The notes under the pieces are model-generated. The model was not told the origin of the DNA, did not search any database, and saw only the letters and a list, made by a program, of their open reading frames with translations. Of a DNA stretch of 64,000 bases, positions 46,012 to 54,554 are shown one piece after another. Origin of the DNA: MFD09286-c1 sp963701015. GTDB taxonomy: Bacteria > Bacteroidota > Bacteroidia > Bacteroidales > DTGW01. The position numbers and the translations under genes are program-made. The DNA lies in the NCBI GenBank assembly GCA_963701015.1, contig OY969556.1:4216001-4280000 (forward strand), read 5' to 3'. Every line of letters begins with the position of its first letter. Position 1 is the stretch's first letter.

Positions 46012-47037
46012 ATGAAAAAGCAATCAGTTGTTATAACACATATCACTTTTTGGATTATAGTAATTGCCATTCGGCTTCCCATGCTTATCAAAGTTGAAGA
46101 TCAGAGTTACTATATGAGCATTTTACTGTTAAGTTTCATGCTGCATTCCATTATATTTTATTTATTTTATTTTGTTTTTGCCAAAATATTATTAACCAAA
46201 CAAATTTGGCTCTTTGCTGTCTTTTATGTTGTTTTTCTGGGATTATATTCCTATCCTATAACTTTATTATTTAATTATTGTGTAAGCATACTTCCTCATT
46301 TTGGAATAAAAATGCCAAATTCAGACGCGAATGACTTTTTCAAAGATTATTTGTCAGTAGTTACATCACAATCAATATATGCGCTTACCGGTACATTATT
46401 TCGTTATACAATTAGCTGGTTTAGTAATATTCGTCACCAGGAAGAGCTGGAAAAACAAAATATTCATAATGAATTGGCACTATTACGCTCACAAATTAAT
46501 CCACATTTTTTATTCAATACACTTAATAATCTTCATTCATTTGCGCAAAACGACCAAGATAAAACGGCATTTGGCATCATTAAACTTGCAGAGATTATGC
46601 GGTATATGTTATATGATACAAATTCAGATTTTGTTTTACTTGAAAAGGAAATTAAGTATATTGAAAATTATATTGAACTTCAACGTTTGAGATTAAAAGA
46701 TCCAAAATATATTGAATTTAAAGTTGAAGGTGATATTACATGTAAAAAAATAGCGCCCTTGCTTTTGATTACATTCATTGAAAATGCTTTTAAACATGGA
46801 CGAAAAAACACTCAAAATCCTGGAATTAGTATTAACTTGACTATTGAAAATAAGATTCTGAATTTTAAAGTTGTAAACTACATTAAACAAAACGATTCAG
46901 ATGAAAATGAAAATGCTGGTCTAGGTTTAAAAAATATTAAACGACGTTTGGAATTAATTTACCCAAAAAATTATAAATTAGACATCAAAGAGAATGATGA
47001 AAATTACATAGTTCAACTTCAAATTTATAATATTTAA
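46012..47037 (+). CDS. LytS/YehU-type membrane sensor histidine kinase
   Basis: This 341-residue kinase has four N-terminal membrane segments (about residues 8-28, 38-60, 65-90 and 115-135) and no large extracytoplasmic domain. The His-kinase domain of the LytS class follows, with phospho-His in SQINPHFLFNTLNNL, the N-box ITFIENAFKHG and a G-box AGLGLKNIKRRLEL. The LytTR regulator gene starts three bases downstream, so the pair is co-transcribed and probably cognate. Its signal is unknown. It opens a six-gene block of surface and regulatory functions. Confidence 0.92.
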   Translation: MKKQSVVITHITFWIIVIAIRLPMLIKVEDQSYYMSILLLSFMLHSIIFYLFYFVFAKILLTKQIWLFAVFYVVFLGLYSYPITLLFNYCVSILPHFGIKMPNSDANDFFKDYLSVVTSQSIYALTGTLFRYTISWFSNIRHQEELEKQNIHNELALLRSQINPHFLFNTLNNLHSFAQNDQDKTAFGIIKLAEIMRYMLYDTNSDFVLLEKEIKYIENYIELQRLRLKDPKYIEFKVEGDITCKKIAPLLLITFIENAFKHGRKNTQNPGISINLTIENKILNFKVVNYIKQNDSDENENAGLGLKNIKRRLELIYPKNYKLDIKENDENYIVQLQIYNI

Positions 47038-47040
47038 GAA

Positions 47041-47760
47041 ATGACTATAAAATGCATTGCGGTTGATGATGAGCCTCCTGCTTTAATGCAAATGAAGAAC
47101 TATATTTCTCGGGTTCCTTTTTTAAATCTTGTTGGAACTTTCGACAATGCAATAGATACAATCCAATTTTTAAACTCACATAAAGTTGATGTTATCTTTC
47201 TTGATATTGAAATGGAAGGATTGTCGGGCATTCAATTATTGAATGTACTTAAACTTAAACCTAAAATTGTTTTCACAACAGCATATGATCAATATGCTAT
47301 AAAAGCATTTGATTTGGATGTTACTGATTATTTGTTAAAACCAATTTCATTTGAACGTTTTTTACAATCGGTTGAAAAAATTACTGAACCTATAACATCA
47401 ACTAATTCTGATAATATATTAAAGAATGAAAATTCTGGACGAAATTATATTTTCGTAAAAACCGAATATCGTATGCAGCGTGTCGATTTTAAAGATATAT
47501 TATATATTGAAGGTTTAAAAGAATATCTTTTAATTTATACGCTTCACGGCAAAATTATAACATTGCAAAGCTTTATAAAAATGGAAGAAATGCTTGCATC
47601 TGATAATTTTGTAAGAGTTCACAAATCATATATAGTTGCATTAGATAAAATTGAAAGCATTGAACACAATAGAATTAAAATCATCGATAAACTTATACCA
47701 ATTGGCGAAAGCTATAGTAAAACATTTTACTCTCTTTTAAATAATCGAAAGTTGCTTTAA
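47041..47760 (+). CDS. LytTR-family response regulator
   Basis: This 239-residue regulator has an N-terminal receiver domain (VDDEPPALMQM, phospho-Asp in VIFLDIEMEG, DYLLKPISFERF) and a C-terminal LytTR DNA-binding domain at about residues 140-239 (DILYIEGLKEYLLIY and FVRVHKSYIVALDKIE). It works with the kinase encoded just before it. An ECF sigma factor gene follows by 78 bases, with its own -7 box in between, so this regulator may or may not control it. Confidence 0.95.
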   Translation: MTIKCIAVDDEPPALMQMKNYISRVPFLNLVGTFDNAIDTIQFLNSHKVDVIFLDIEMEGLSGIQLLNVLKLKPKIVFTTAYDQYAIKAFDLDVTDYLLKPISFERFLQSVEKITEPITSTNSDNILKNENSGRNYIFVKTEYRMQRVDFKDILYIEGLKEYLLIYTLHGKIITLQSFIKMEEMLASDNFVRVHKSYIVALDKIESIEHNRIKIIDKLIPIGESYSKTFYSLLNNRKLL

Positions 47761-47762
47761 AA

Positions 47763-47770
47763 TATTTTTG
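47763..47770 (+). promoter_or_regulatory. -7 promoter box of the ECF sigma factor gene
   Basis: TATTTTTG is a full TAnnTTTG match that begins three bases after the LytTR regulator stop. It would give a leader of about 60 bases before TTG 47839. Confidence 0.4.
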
Positions 47771-47838
47771 TAATTTACATTCTCTTTTACCAATAATTGT
47801 TAAATTTATTTCGCCATCATTTACCCTTTTTAGAATAA

Positions 47839-48405
47839 TTGGAACAAAATTTACATATAAAATTAAAGCAAGGCGATAAGGATGCTTATATACAGCTTTA
47901 TAGGCTTTACTATAAACAATTGAGCAAATACGCGTATAACTTAGTGAAAAACATTGAGGTAGCAGAAGAAATGGTTCAGGATGTTATTTGCAAAATTTGG
48001 GAAAAAAGAGAAACTTTAAATATTCCGGAATATTTAAAAGAATATTTATATAAAGCTGTTTTCAATAATTGTATTAATTACCTGAAGAAAAAATCAAATG
48101 ATGAATCTAATTTGAAAGAACTTATATTACATAATAATACCGCAACTAATGAATATAGCGATTATATTGTAATTAAGGAATTAGAAGAAAATATAACGAA
48201 AGCCATTGAATTGTTGCCTGAGAAAAGTGGTCGGATATTTAAAATGAACAGGTTTGAAGGTTTAACTTATGCAGAAATAGCAGTTAAAACTGAAATGACT
48301 GTGAAAGGTGTCGAATTTCATATGAGTAATGCATTACGACAGCTTTCAAACAATTTGAAAGATTACCTTATTTTGTTTTTACTTTTATTTTATTCAAATT
48401 ATTAA
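47839..48405 (+). CDS. ECF-family RNA polymerase sigma factor
   Basis: This 188-residue sigma factor has region 2 near residues 10-75 (LYRLYYKQLSKYAYNLVKN and AEEMVQDVICKIWEKRE) and region 4 near 120-175 (LPEKSGRIFKMNRFEGLTYAEIA). The hydrophobic C-terminal tail is common in Bacteroidota ECF factors. A TTG start at 47839 must be used: an in-frame TAA lies directly before it, and the first ATG would cut into region 2. The FecR gene follows 45 bases downstream, so it is probably the anti-sigma factor. Confidence 0.93.
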   Translation: MEQNLHIKLKQGDKDAYIQLYRLYYKQLSKYAYNLVKNIEVAEEMVQDVICKIWEKRETLNIPEYLKEYLYKAVFNNCINYLKKKSNDESNLKELILHNNTATNEYSDYIVIKELEENITKAIELLPEKSGRIFKMNRFEGLTYAEIAVKTEMTVKGVEFHMSNALRQLSNNLKDYLILFLLLFYSNY

Positions 48406-48450
48406 TGTTAAATACTAGGATGTTTTGAATTTGAATTGTAATAACTTAAA

Positions 48451-49455
48451 ATGCACATGAACGAAAACTCAAATATACCTGAAGAACTTATTGTCAAATT
48501 TCTTTCTGGAGAAACTAATCGAGAGGAGACTGAGTATATTATGAATAAAATTAACACTGATAAAGAATGGAACGATATTTATTTGAAAAGCCGTAAAATA
48601 TTTGATGCTACAAATTCTGCATATATTGATAATATGATTGATGTAGATAAAGCTATAAATGATTTTTTAAATAAAACAAATGAAACTCCATTACTTAAAA
48701 TTGAAAATAAAGCTTCAAAAAAAATATTATGGACAATTATAAGTATTGCAGCATCTATTACAATTATTTTAATCGTTTGGAGGTGGTTCGATAAATCTAA
48801 CAATATTGAAATTATATCAGAAAATAGTACAAAAGATGGAATTGTTTTACCAGATAATTCAGTTGTCAGGCTATATCCACATTCCAAAATTTCATTTCAA
48901 AATAAGTTTACTGATAAAATTAGAAATGTAAAACTTCAAGGAACGGCCTTTTTCGAAGTTCAAAGAAATTCCCATAAACCCTTTGTAATTTCTACTAAAG
49001 AGTTAAATATTAAAGTTGTTGGAACTTCATTTTGGGTATATTCAAGCCTTAATGAGAACTATACATCGGTTAAAGTAAAAACTGGGAAAGTACTTTTATT
49101 ACAAAAAAATATTGATCCGAAAATTGTTAAGGATTCAATGCTTTTGTTTGCTGGTGATAGCGGTGTTTGGTCAAAGAATGTTCACAGATTTTATAGCAAC
49201 AATCCTGATTCAAATTCAAAGGAATCAAAGAATATTCGATTTGAAAAAACAAAATTGATTGATGTTGTTATTGTTATTAGTAAAACTTACAATGTTCGAA
49301 TCGAAATTGCAAATCATGCAATAGATGATTGCAAAATTACAGCCCATTTCGAAAATCAAAGCCTGCAAGCAATACTTGAAATGCTTCGTACCATACTCAA
49401 TGTGAGTATTATACAAGAAAATGGAATAATAATAATTGACGGTAAAGGTTGTTGA
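48451..49455 (+). CDS. FecR-family anti-sigma factor
   Basis: This 334-residue single-pass membrane protein has a cytoplasmic N-terminal part of about 85 residues that should hold the sigma factor. A membrane segment at about 90-110 (WTIISIAASITIILIVW) is followed by the periplasmic FecR domain (about 125-225, GIVLPDNSVVRLYPHS). A DUF4974-type module closes it (about 262-331, FEKTKLIDVVIVISKTYNV). That module resembles the STN domain of the next gene. A second Met two codons later is an alternative start. In known systems, FecR transmits a signal from an outer membrane receptor. Confidence 0.93.
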   Translation: MHMNENSNIPEELIVKFLSGETNREETEYIMNKINTDKEWNDIYLKSRKIFDATNSAYIDNMIDVDKAINDFLNKTNETPLLKIENKASKKILWTIISIAASITIILIVWRWFDKSNNIEIISENSTKDGIVLPDNSVVRLYPHSKISFQNKFTDKIRNVKLQGTAFFEVQRNSHKPFVISTKELNIKVVGTSFWVYSSLNENYTSVKVKTGKVLLLQKNIDPKIVKDSMLLFAGDSGVWSKNVHRFYSNNPDSNSKESKNIRFEKTKLIDVVIVISKTYNVRIEIANHAIDDCKITAHFENQSLQAILEMLRTILNVSIIQENGIIIIDGKGC

Positions 49456-49520
49456 AGAATTCATTTCTGAATTTCACTCTTTTTTATAGATTTACCATCA
49501 GAATGCTTTTGCAAAAATCA

Positions 49521-50702
49521 ATGAATTATAATTCCAGTAAAAATCTTATTCTAAATATAAGTCTCATTATAGTAATGAATTTTATTACTATTTCATCAAT
49601 GCGTTCTCAGGAATTTTTTTTTAATAAAAAAATTACTATTGATGTGCATGATGAGAAATTCACAAAGATTCTGGAAATAATTGAAAAGAAAACCCAGATC
49701 AAATTTTGTTATAACAGCGATGATATTCCACTTGATAAGAATATTACCTTGCGAACCAAAGGTGTAAGTTTAGAAAAATTACTTAATGCTTTATTGAAAT
49801 CAGTAAACCTTAATTATAAAATTATAAATGGACAGGTGGTTATTTTCAATTCAAATAAATCAATTGTTAAAGATAGCGAACCTGAAATTTCAATTACAGA
49901 TGATAAAAAGTCAAATAATAAACTAAGTTCTCAGAAGGTAATTCTTTATGATACTGTTATTACAACAATATACGACACACTTAAACTACCTGTTTACGAT
50001 ACATTACAACTACATGATACAATTTACATAAGACAATTTGATACGCTGGTTTATTCATTTAAAAACAAGAAAAACAAACTACTACTTAAAAAGGAAAAGA
50101 AATTAGAATTTTATACAGGAAGTTATTTTCCAATATCGAATGTATTATTTTCAAGTGCTCCGCAATATCGTTTCATTTCTGATTCATTATTAAAAAATAC
50201 GAGTAAAAAATTTAGCTATAACATCGGATTAGGTTATATATACATTTATGAAAATTATTCAATTTATACAGAATTGTCGTTTGCTTCAATAAATGAACAA
50301 CTTAAGTATTATAACAAAGTTGAAAATTATAGTATCAACAATTATGTATTTGTAAATATTCCATTTTTATTCGGATATAAGTTTGGTAAAGGGAAAAATT
50401 TCTCAGCTGATATATTGGGCGGTTTGAGCTTAAATTTGCTAATTTGGGAAAATAGCAAGTTGTTTCAATTGAAAGATGCTACATATGAGGTTGCTTATGC
50501 TCCGCACAGCGATTATTCATTGGTTATATATTCCTGGTTAGCTGGAGCTGGAGTGAATTTTAAAGTGTCTAAAAATATTGATATTTTCTCACATTCAACT
50601 GTTCAAATTCCTATACGTTCAATATTTTCGAATGAATTTTATATTTCGCGTTTCCAAAGTTATTTACTGATTTCAGCAGGGATTAACTACTCCATAAAAT
50701 AG
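49521..50702 (+). CDS. STN-domain protein fused to a small outer-membrane beta-barrel
   Basis: This 394-residue exported protein has a signal peptide, then an STN/secretin-like module near residues 36-105 (ITIDVHDEKFTKILEIIEKK), a linker rich in YDT repeats near 130-175, and a C-terminal barrel-like region of about 210 residues. It has neither a TonB-dependent plug nor the large receptor barrel that normally follows STN in a FecR system. The gene lies right after fecR, so it probably is the outer membrane partner of FecR. ATG 49521 gives the best signal peptide; ATG 49503 is an alternative, and a TTG at 49449 would overlap fecR. Confidence 0.75.
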   Translation: MNYNSSKNLILNISLIIVMNFITISSMRSQEFFFNKKITIDVHDEKFTKILEIIEKKTQIKFCYNSDDIPLDKNITLRTKGVSLEKLLNALLKSVNLNYKIINGQVVIFNSNKSIVKDSEPEISITDDKKSNNKLSSQKVILYDTVITTIYDTLKLPVYDTLQLHDTIYIRQFDTLVYSFKNKKNKLLLKKEKKLEFYTGSYFPISNVLFSSAPQYRFISDSLLKNTSKKFSYNIGLGYIYIYENYSIYTELSFASINEQLKYYNKVENYSINNYVFVNIPFLFGYKFGKGKNFSADILGGLSLNLLIWENSKLFQLKDATYEVAYAPHSDYSLVIYSWLAGAGVNFKVSKNIDIFSHSTVQIPIRSIFSNEFYISRFQSYLLISAGINYSIK

Positions 50703-50844
50703 CTATTTCAAAAATTAAATAAACAATTTCGATATAATTATTATCAATTTACTAGGGTGTGGTCTGTCTTTTTTGTAATAGGTATAAATGAATTGAACAG
50801 AGACATTTTCACTTATTTAAACTTAACATTTAATACGTAAAATT

Positions 50845-51438
50845 ATGAAAAAAGTAGTTTTTATCATGCTTTGTATTTGCATATCAATTATTGCAAAATC
50901 TCAAAATGACACTTTACCAAATTATAAAAATGAAATCCGAATGGGAATTTTCCAATTATTTGATGGTGGAATGCAAATAGATTATGAACGAGAGATTAGT
51001 AAAAATGCAGGTTTCCTAATTGGTGGAATGTATTATTATAATAATAAATCGACTACCGATGTCAAATCAGTGCGAATTGAATCTCAATACAGATATTATT
51101 TAGTAAAAGATAAAAGTAATTTTTACAACGGAATAGGTATAAAAGCAGCTTATGTTTGCCCTTCATTCACCTTCACTCATTGGGATATTGCCAATAAAGA
51201 TTACAATCAAAACATAACAGACAATGATTATATAAATAATTTTAGTTTAACATTTTTGGTAGGTGTTAAAATATCATATATGGATAGATTTATTTTAGAT
51301 ATTAACTTTGGGGGTGGTCCAAAATTTTCTGATATAACTGATAACAAGCCAAAAAATACATATAATTCAAATATATTTAGCACGGGCTATTCCGGTATTA
51401 TTCCTGATGCCAATTTAACCTTTGGATTTGATTTTTAG
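50845..51438 (+). CDS. Outer membrane beta-barrel protein of unknown function
   Basis: This 197-residue protein has a signal peptide cut after IIAKSQ and alternating beta-strands (IRMGIFQLFDGGMQIDYERE, IESQYRYYLV, FSLTFLVGVKISY). It ends in FGFDF, with the terminal Phe typical of outer membrane barrels. A size near 180 mature residues suits an eight-stranded barrel. It follows the STN-barrel gene by 142 bases on the same strand and may be part of the same locus. I cannot assign a function. Confidence 0.7.
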   Translation: MKKVVFIMLCICISIIAKSQNDTLPNYKNEIRMGIFQLFDGGMQIDYEREISKNAGFLIGGMYYYNNKSTTDVKSVRIESQYRYYLVKDKSNFYNGIGIKAAYVCPSFTFTHWDIANKDYNQNITDNDYINNFSLTFLVGVKISYMDRFILDINFGGGPKFSDITDNKPKNTYNSNIFSTGYSGIIPDANLTFGFDF

Positions 51439-51596
51439 TAATGTTTATAAGTCATTAAATTAATGGAAAAAATTGATTACAATAATTTCTTTTACATTTT
51501 AATTATTTTCAATTCTTATAATAATTACAATATATATATTCTAAAAAAGGAGTTAATCAAAAAGAAAAAACTTGAAAGAGGATAAATATATTAATT

Positions 51597-51686
51597 ATGG
51601 CTTTAGATAAAAAAACTTTACGGGATTTTGAAAAAACTTTGCCGAACTCATATGGGAATTCTGACGGGTACTTTTATCCAAAGTGA
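51597..51686 (+). pseudogene. Possible remnant of a small helix-turn-helix gene
   Basis: A 29-codon ORF begins MALDKKTLRDFEKTLPNSYG, which resembles the start of small XRE-like proteins of Bacteroidota. It stops early; the +1 frame continues for another 17 codons (GILTGTFIQSEINEV) to TAG at 51708. It may be a decayed gene or chance. Confidence 0.25.
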
Positions 51687-51716
51687 AATAAATGAAGTCT
51701 GCAATTAGTCAAAACC

Positions 51717-54176
51717 TTATTGTTTAAAAAACTTAATAACACTATTTTCGTTTTGTCCGATTATTCGAACCAAATATACACCTTGTACTAAATTTGAAAT
51801 TGAAATGGTATTTCCACAGTTCACCGAGATTTTTTCCCCGGATAAATTATAAAGTTCTAAACCTTTAATATTGTTTTTAGTAATAATTTCAATGCTATTA
51901 TTTGTTTGAATTAACTTAAAAATATCATTATTTTTTGAAATCAGTTTTGCATTTGAAGTTGTAGAAGTGTCACTTAACAAATAATTACATGCGTTTTCAA
52001 TTAATTGTGTAGCATTTGAAGTTAAATCGGCAGATGACGATTTACTTAAACCTATCAAAAGAAAACGTTGTTTTGTCTTAGTACCATTCATATTTGTTCC
52101 AATCGGTATTTCTACAATACTTTGTGTTGATAATGTTCCATAAGCCAAAGCAAGCGGATCAACTTTTGGAGAACCAAGCCAGGAAGTCGAAACAATTCCG
52201 GTAACTCCATTTCCAGTAACTGTGTTATATAATTGAAGTTGGTCGTTATTAGCTCCTATAAATGTAAGGTTAGAAAATATTCCCTTTGAAGTATCTGAAA
52301 CAATAACTGAATTTGTTGAAGTATTTACGGCTGTACCCCAACCCCAGTCACCTCCTTTTAAAACAAATGGTTCTAAAACCAATTCGGGCTTATTGTAACC
52401 TCTTAAATTAAGTAATCCTCCAATACCAGATGGAGGAACCGGACCTAAAATAATTAAATCAAAATTGCTATAATTATTTGCAACATCAGCATTTTCAAGT
52501 GTTAGTGCAAAATCCTGATTTGATTCTAACTTATTTAAAATTAAAGTATCGGCAGCATTATTGGGATAAGTTATATAAGCTAATTTTTTTGCTGTTGGTG
52601 CTGCAACAATAATTTTTCCTGATATAGTTGCCAGATTTACAGTTGAATCCATTGCAACTATGGTATAATTATAAATTCCAATAGTAGATGGTGTTCCGGA
52701 TAATGTAATTGTTTGTGCAATTGAATCAACATTAGCTATTACACCTGTTGGAAGTCCAACGGCAATTGCACCGGTTGCCATTCCTCCATATTTGTACACA
52801 ATATTAGTAATTGCAGTACCTTGGGGAACGGATTCAACCGTAGAACCTGATTTAAACATAATAGCCGAATCTGAACAAGTTGTTGAAACTCCAGATATAG
52901 TATCAATTCCATTAATTGTAGCACTAAAAGGCACTATAGCATTTCCATTACTGCTTGGTACTGTGATATTGGAACAATTAAAAACTAAACCTTTAACAAA
53001 ATTAGTAACTAAACCAGATGAGGCTGATAATTGAACATTATCAAATACTAGATTATTTACCGGCATTTCAGGTAATCCATAAATAATACCTCCATATGTT
53101 GAATTAGTAATTGTAATGTTTTTGAAATATATTTTATTCCATGATGGGGTGGTACTTGTAATGGTTTGAGCTTTTTGATCTGAAGCAGGGTAAGGTTCAG
53201 TAGGATAAAAACTTGTTATATAAATTGGATATTTCACATTGTTCATTGTTATATTTGAATAGGTAAATGAAGAATCTGCACTACCTCTTCCTCGTTCCGA
53301 TTTTAATCGAATTCCATTAGTAGTTGAATCAAAACTACAGCTATCCACATTTATGTTTTCCACTCCTAAAGCATAACTGCCTACTGATACTCCATGTCCA
53401 TTGCCAAATGTACAATCTGTAATATTTACATTAGTACTGTAGCTGTCCATTGCTACATTATCATCACCTTCAGATAAATGACAATGAGTTATATTAATAC
53501 CGTTCCAGTACCATGTATCAATGGCATCAGTATTGGGAGAATTAGATGGTGCATAAACATTAATATTTGAAATAGTTCCATTAGAACCCATACTACTGCT
53601 TTGACCTAAACATACATGAACATTTGGTGAGTTTTTAAGTGTAATACTGTCAACCAAAACGTTATTACATGCAGCAAAACGAATAAGGTAAGGTCTTTTC
53701 ATATTATTATTTGCATTATAAGCAGTCCACCAGGCAGAACCCTGGCCTTCAATTGTGCCCGTACCAGTTACAGCGATATTGTTTAATCCCTTTCCATATA
53801 TAAAAGGAGTGTATTGATCGGTGTTGCCATTATTCGGGTAACTTCCTGCCGGTGATCCGTTGCCTTTTCCATAAGGGAGCATTATCAAAACTGATCCAGA
53901 TGAAAGATAAAGATTAACATTACTCATCATAGTAATTGGGCCACTATAAAAAGTATCTGCAGGAATTACAACAGTTCCACCTCCAGCATTATTAGCAGCA
54001 ACAATGGCAGCATTTATTGCAGTTGAATTATCTGTACTACTCGAACTTGCACCATAAGAGGTAATAATAAACTGAGTAACTGGGATAGATGGTAGAGTTA
54101 TCGCTGCATTAATGATTACCGGTAAACATAAGAAAAACAATAGATTGAAAAATATATTTGCAATTCTTTGTATCAT
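51717..54176 (-). CDS. Secreted GH28 polygalacturonase-like protein with T9SS sorting domain
   Basis: This 819-residue exported protein has a signal peptide and a GH28 right-handed beta-helix at about 30-410. The catalytic set is complete: NTD at 215-217, the DD pair at 238-239, GHG at 260-262 and RLK at 290-292. Members of GH28 cut polygalacturonan or rhamnogalacturonan. A putative-Ig module follows near 430-530. Another module (about 535-735, FDLIILGPVPPS) resembles ThuA/GATase-like folds. A type IX secretion C-terminal domain ends the protein (LYNLSGEKI and LVQGVYLVRI). No other pectin genes adjoin it; a KDG kinase gene lies 9 kb away. Confidence 0.9.
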   Translation of the reverse strand: MIQRIANIFFNLLFFLCLPVIINAAITLPSIPVTQFIITSYGASSSSTDNSTAINAAIVAANNAGGGTVVIPADTFYSGPITMMSNVNLYLSSGSVLIMLPYGKGNGSPAGSYPNNGNTDQYTPFIYGKGLNNIAVTGTGTIEGQGSAWWTAYNANNNMKRPYLIRFAACNNVLVDSITLKNSPNVHVCLGQSSSMGSNGTISNINVYAPSNSPNTDAIDTWYWNGINITHCHLSEGDDNVAMDSYSTNVNITDCTFGNGHGVSVGSYALGVENINVDSCSFDSTTNGIRLKSERGRGSADSSFTYSNITMNNVKYPIYITSFYPTEPYPASDQKAQTITSTTPSWNKIYFKNITITNSTYGGIIYGLPEMPVNNLVFDNVQLSASSGLVTNFVKGLVFNCSNITVPSSNGNAIVPFSATINGIDTISGVSTTCSDSAIMFKSGSTVESVPQGTAITNIVYKYGGMATGAIAVGLPTGVIANVDSIAQTITLSGTPSTIGIYNYTIVAMDSTVNLATISGKIIVAAPTAKKLAYITYPNNAADTLILNKLESNQDFALTLENADVANNYSNFDLIILGPVPPSGIGGLLNLRGYNKPELVLEPFVLKGGDWGWGTAVNTSTNSVIVSDTSKGIFSNLTFIGANNDQLQLYNTVTGNGVTGIVSTSWLGSPKVDPLALAYGTLSTQSIVEIPIGTNMNGTKTKQRFLLIGLSKSSSADLTSNATQLIENACNYLLSDTSTTSNAKLISKNNDIFKLIQTNNSIEIITKNNIKGLELYNLSGEKISVNCGNTISISNLVQGVYLVRIIGQNENSVIKFFKQ

Positions 54177-54250
54177 AGCATTTAAAATTTAATGAATATA
54201 CTTTTGTTCTAATTCAAAAATTAAATTCTATATAATTTAGAATTTAAAAA

Positions 54251-54258
54251 CAAATATA
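54251..54258 (-). promoter_or_regulatory. -7 promoter box of the GH28 gene
   Basis: The minus strand reads TATATTTG, a full TAnnTTTG match 74 bases before the ATG. No -33 TTG is visible at the right place. Confidence 0.45.
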
Positions 54259-54262
54259 CAAT

Positions 54263-54292
54263 ATTAACGAGGGAATGTTCACTGACGTTAAT
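54263..54292. promoter_or_regulatory. Inverted repeat upstream of the GH28 promoter
   Basis: ATTAACG (54263-54269) and CGTTAAT (54286-54292) form a perfect dyad with a 16-base spacer. The half-site centres are 23 bases apart, about two helical turns. It lies over the -33 region of the GH28 promoter, as expected for an operator or activator site. Confidence 0.4.
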
Positions 54293-54554
54293 GGTTAAAA
54301 CCCTTTAGTATTTGCAATTTATGCTCAACTCCTAAAAAAGTTATTTTTTGTTTATAATCGCGAACCAGATTTAAAACAATTGGGAATTTAATAACCAGAA
54401 ATTTATTGCTTAAATTTTAATTTACCAAAATATTAAATACCTGAAAATCAATTTTAACAAACATTTTATTAAAAAAATTCACTTTTATTAGTTCATTTCC
54501 ATCCTTTCGATTATTTTGCAAGCCCAATTTGGGAATGAATTAAAATTTATAAAA

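Larger units (their letters stand above)
54177..54554. other. Divergent regulatory region between GH28 and gpsA
   Basis: This 378-base AT-rich gap holds the GH28 -7 box and the inverted repeat at 54263-54292. The 5' end of a weak in-frame extension of gpsA (TTG 54516) is also here. No other gene or RNA was seen. Confidence 0.45.
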
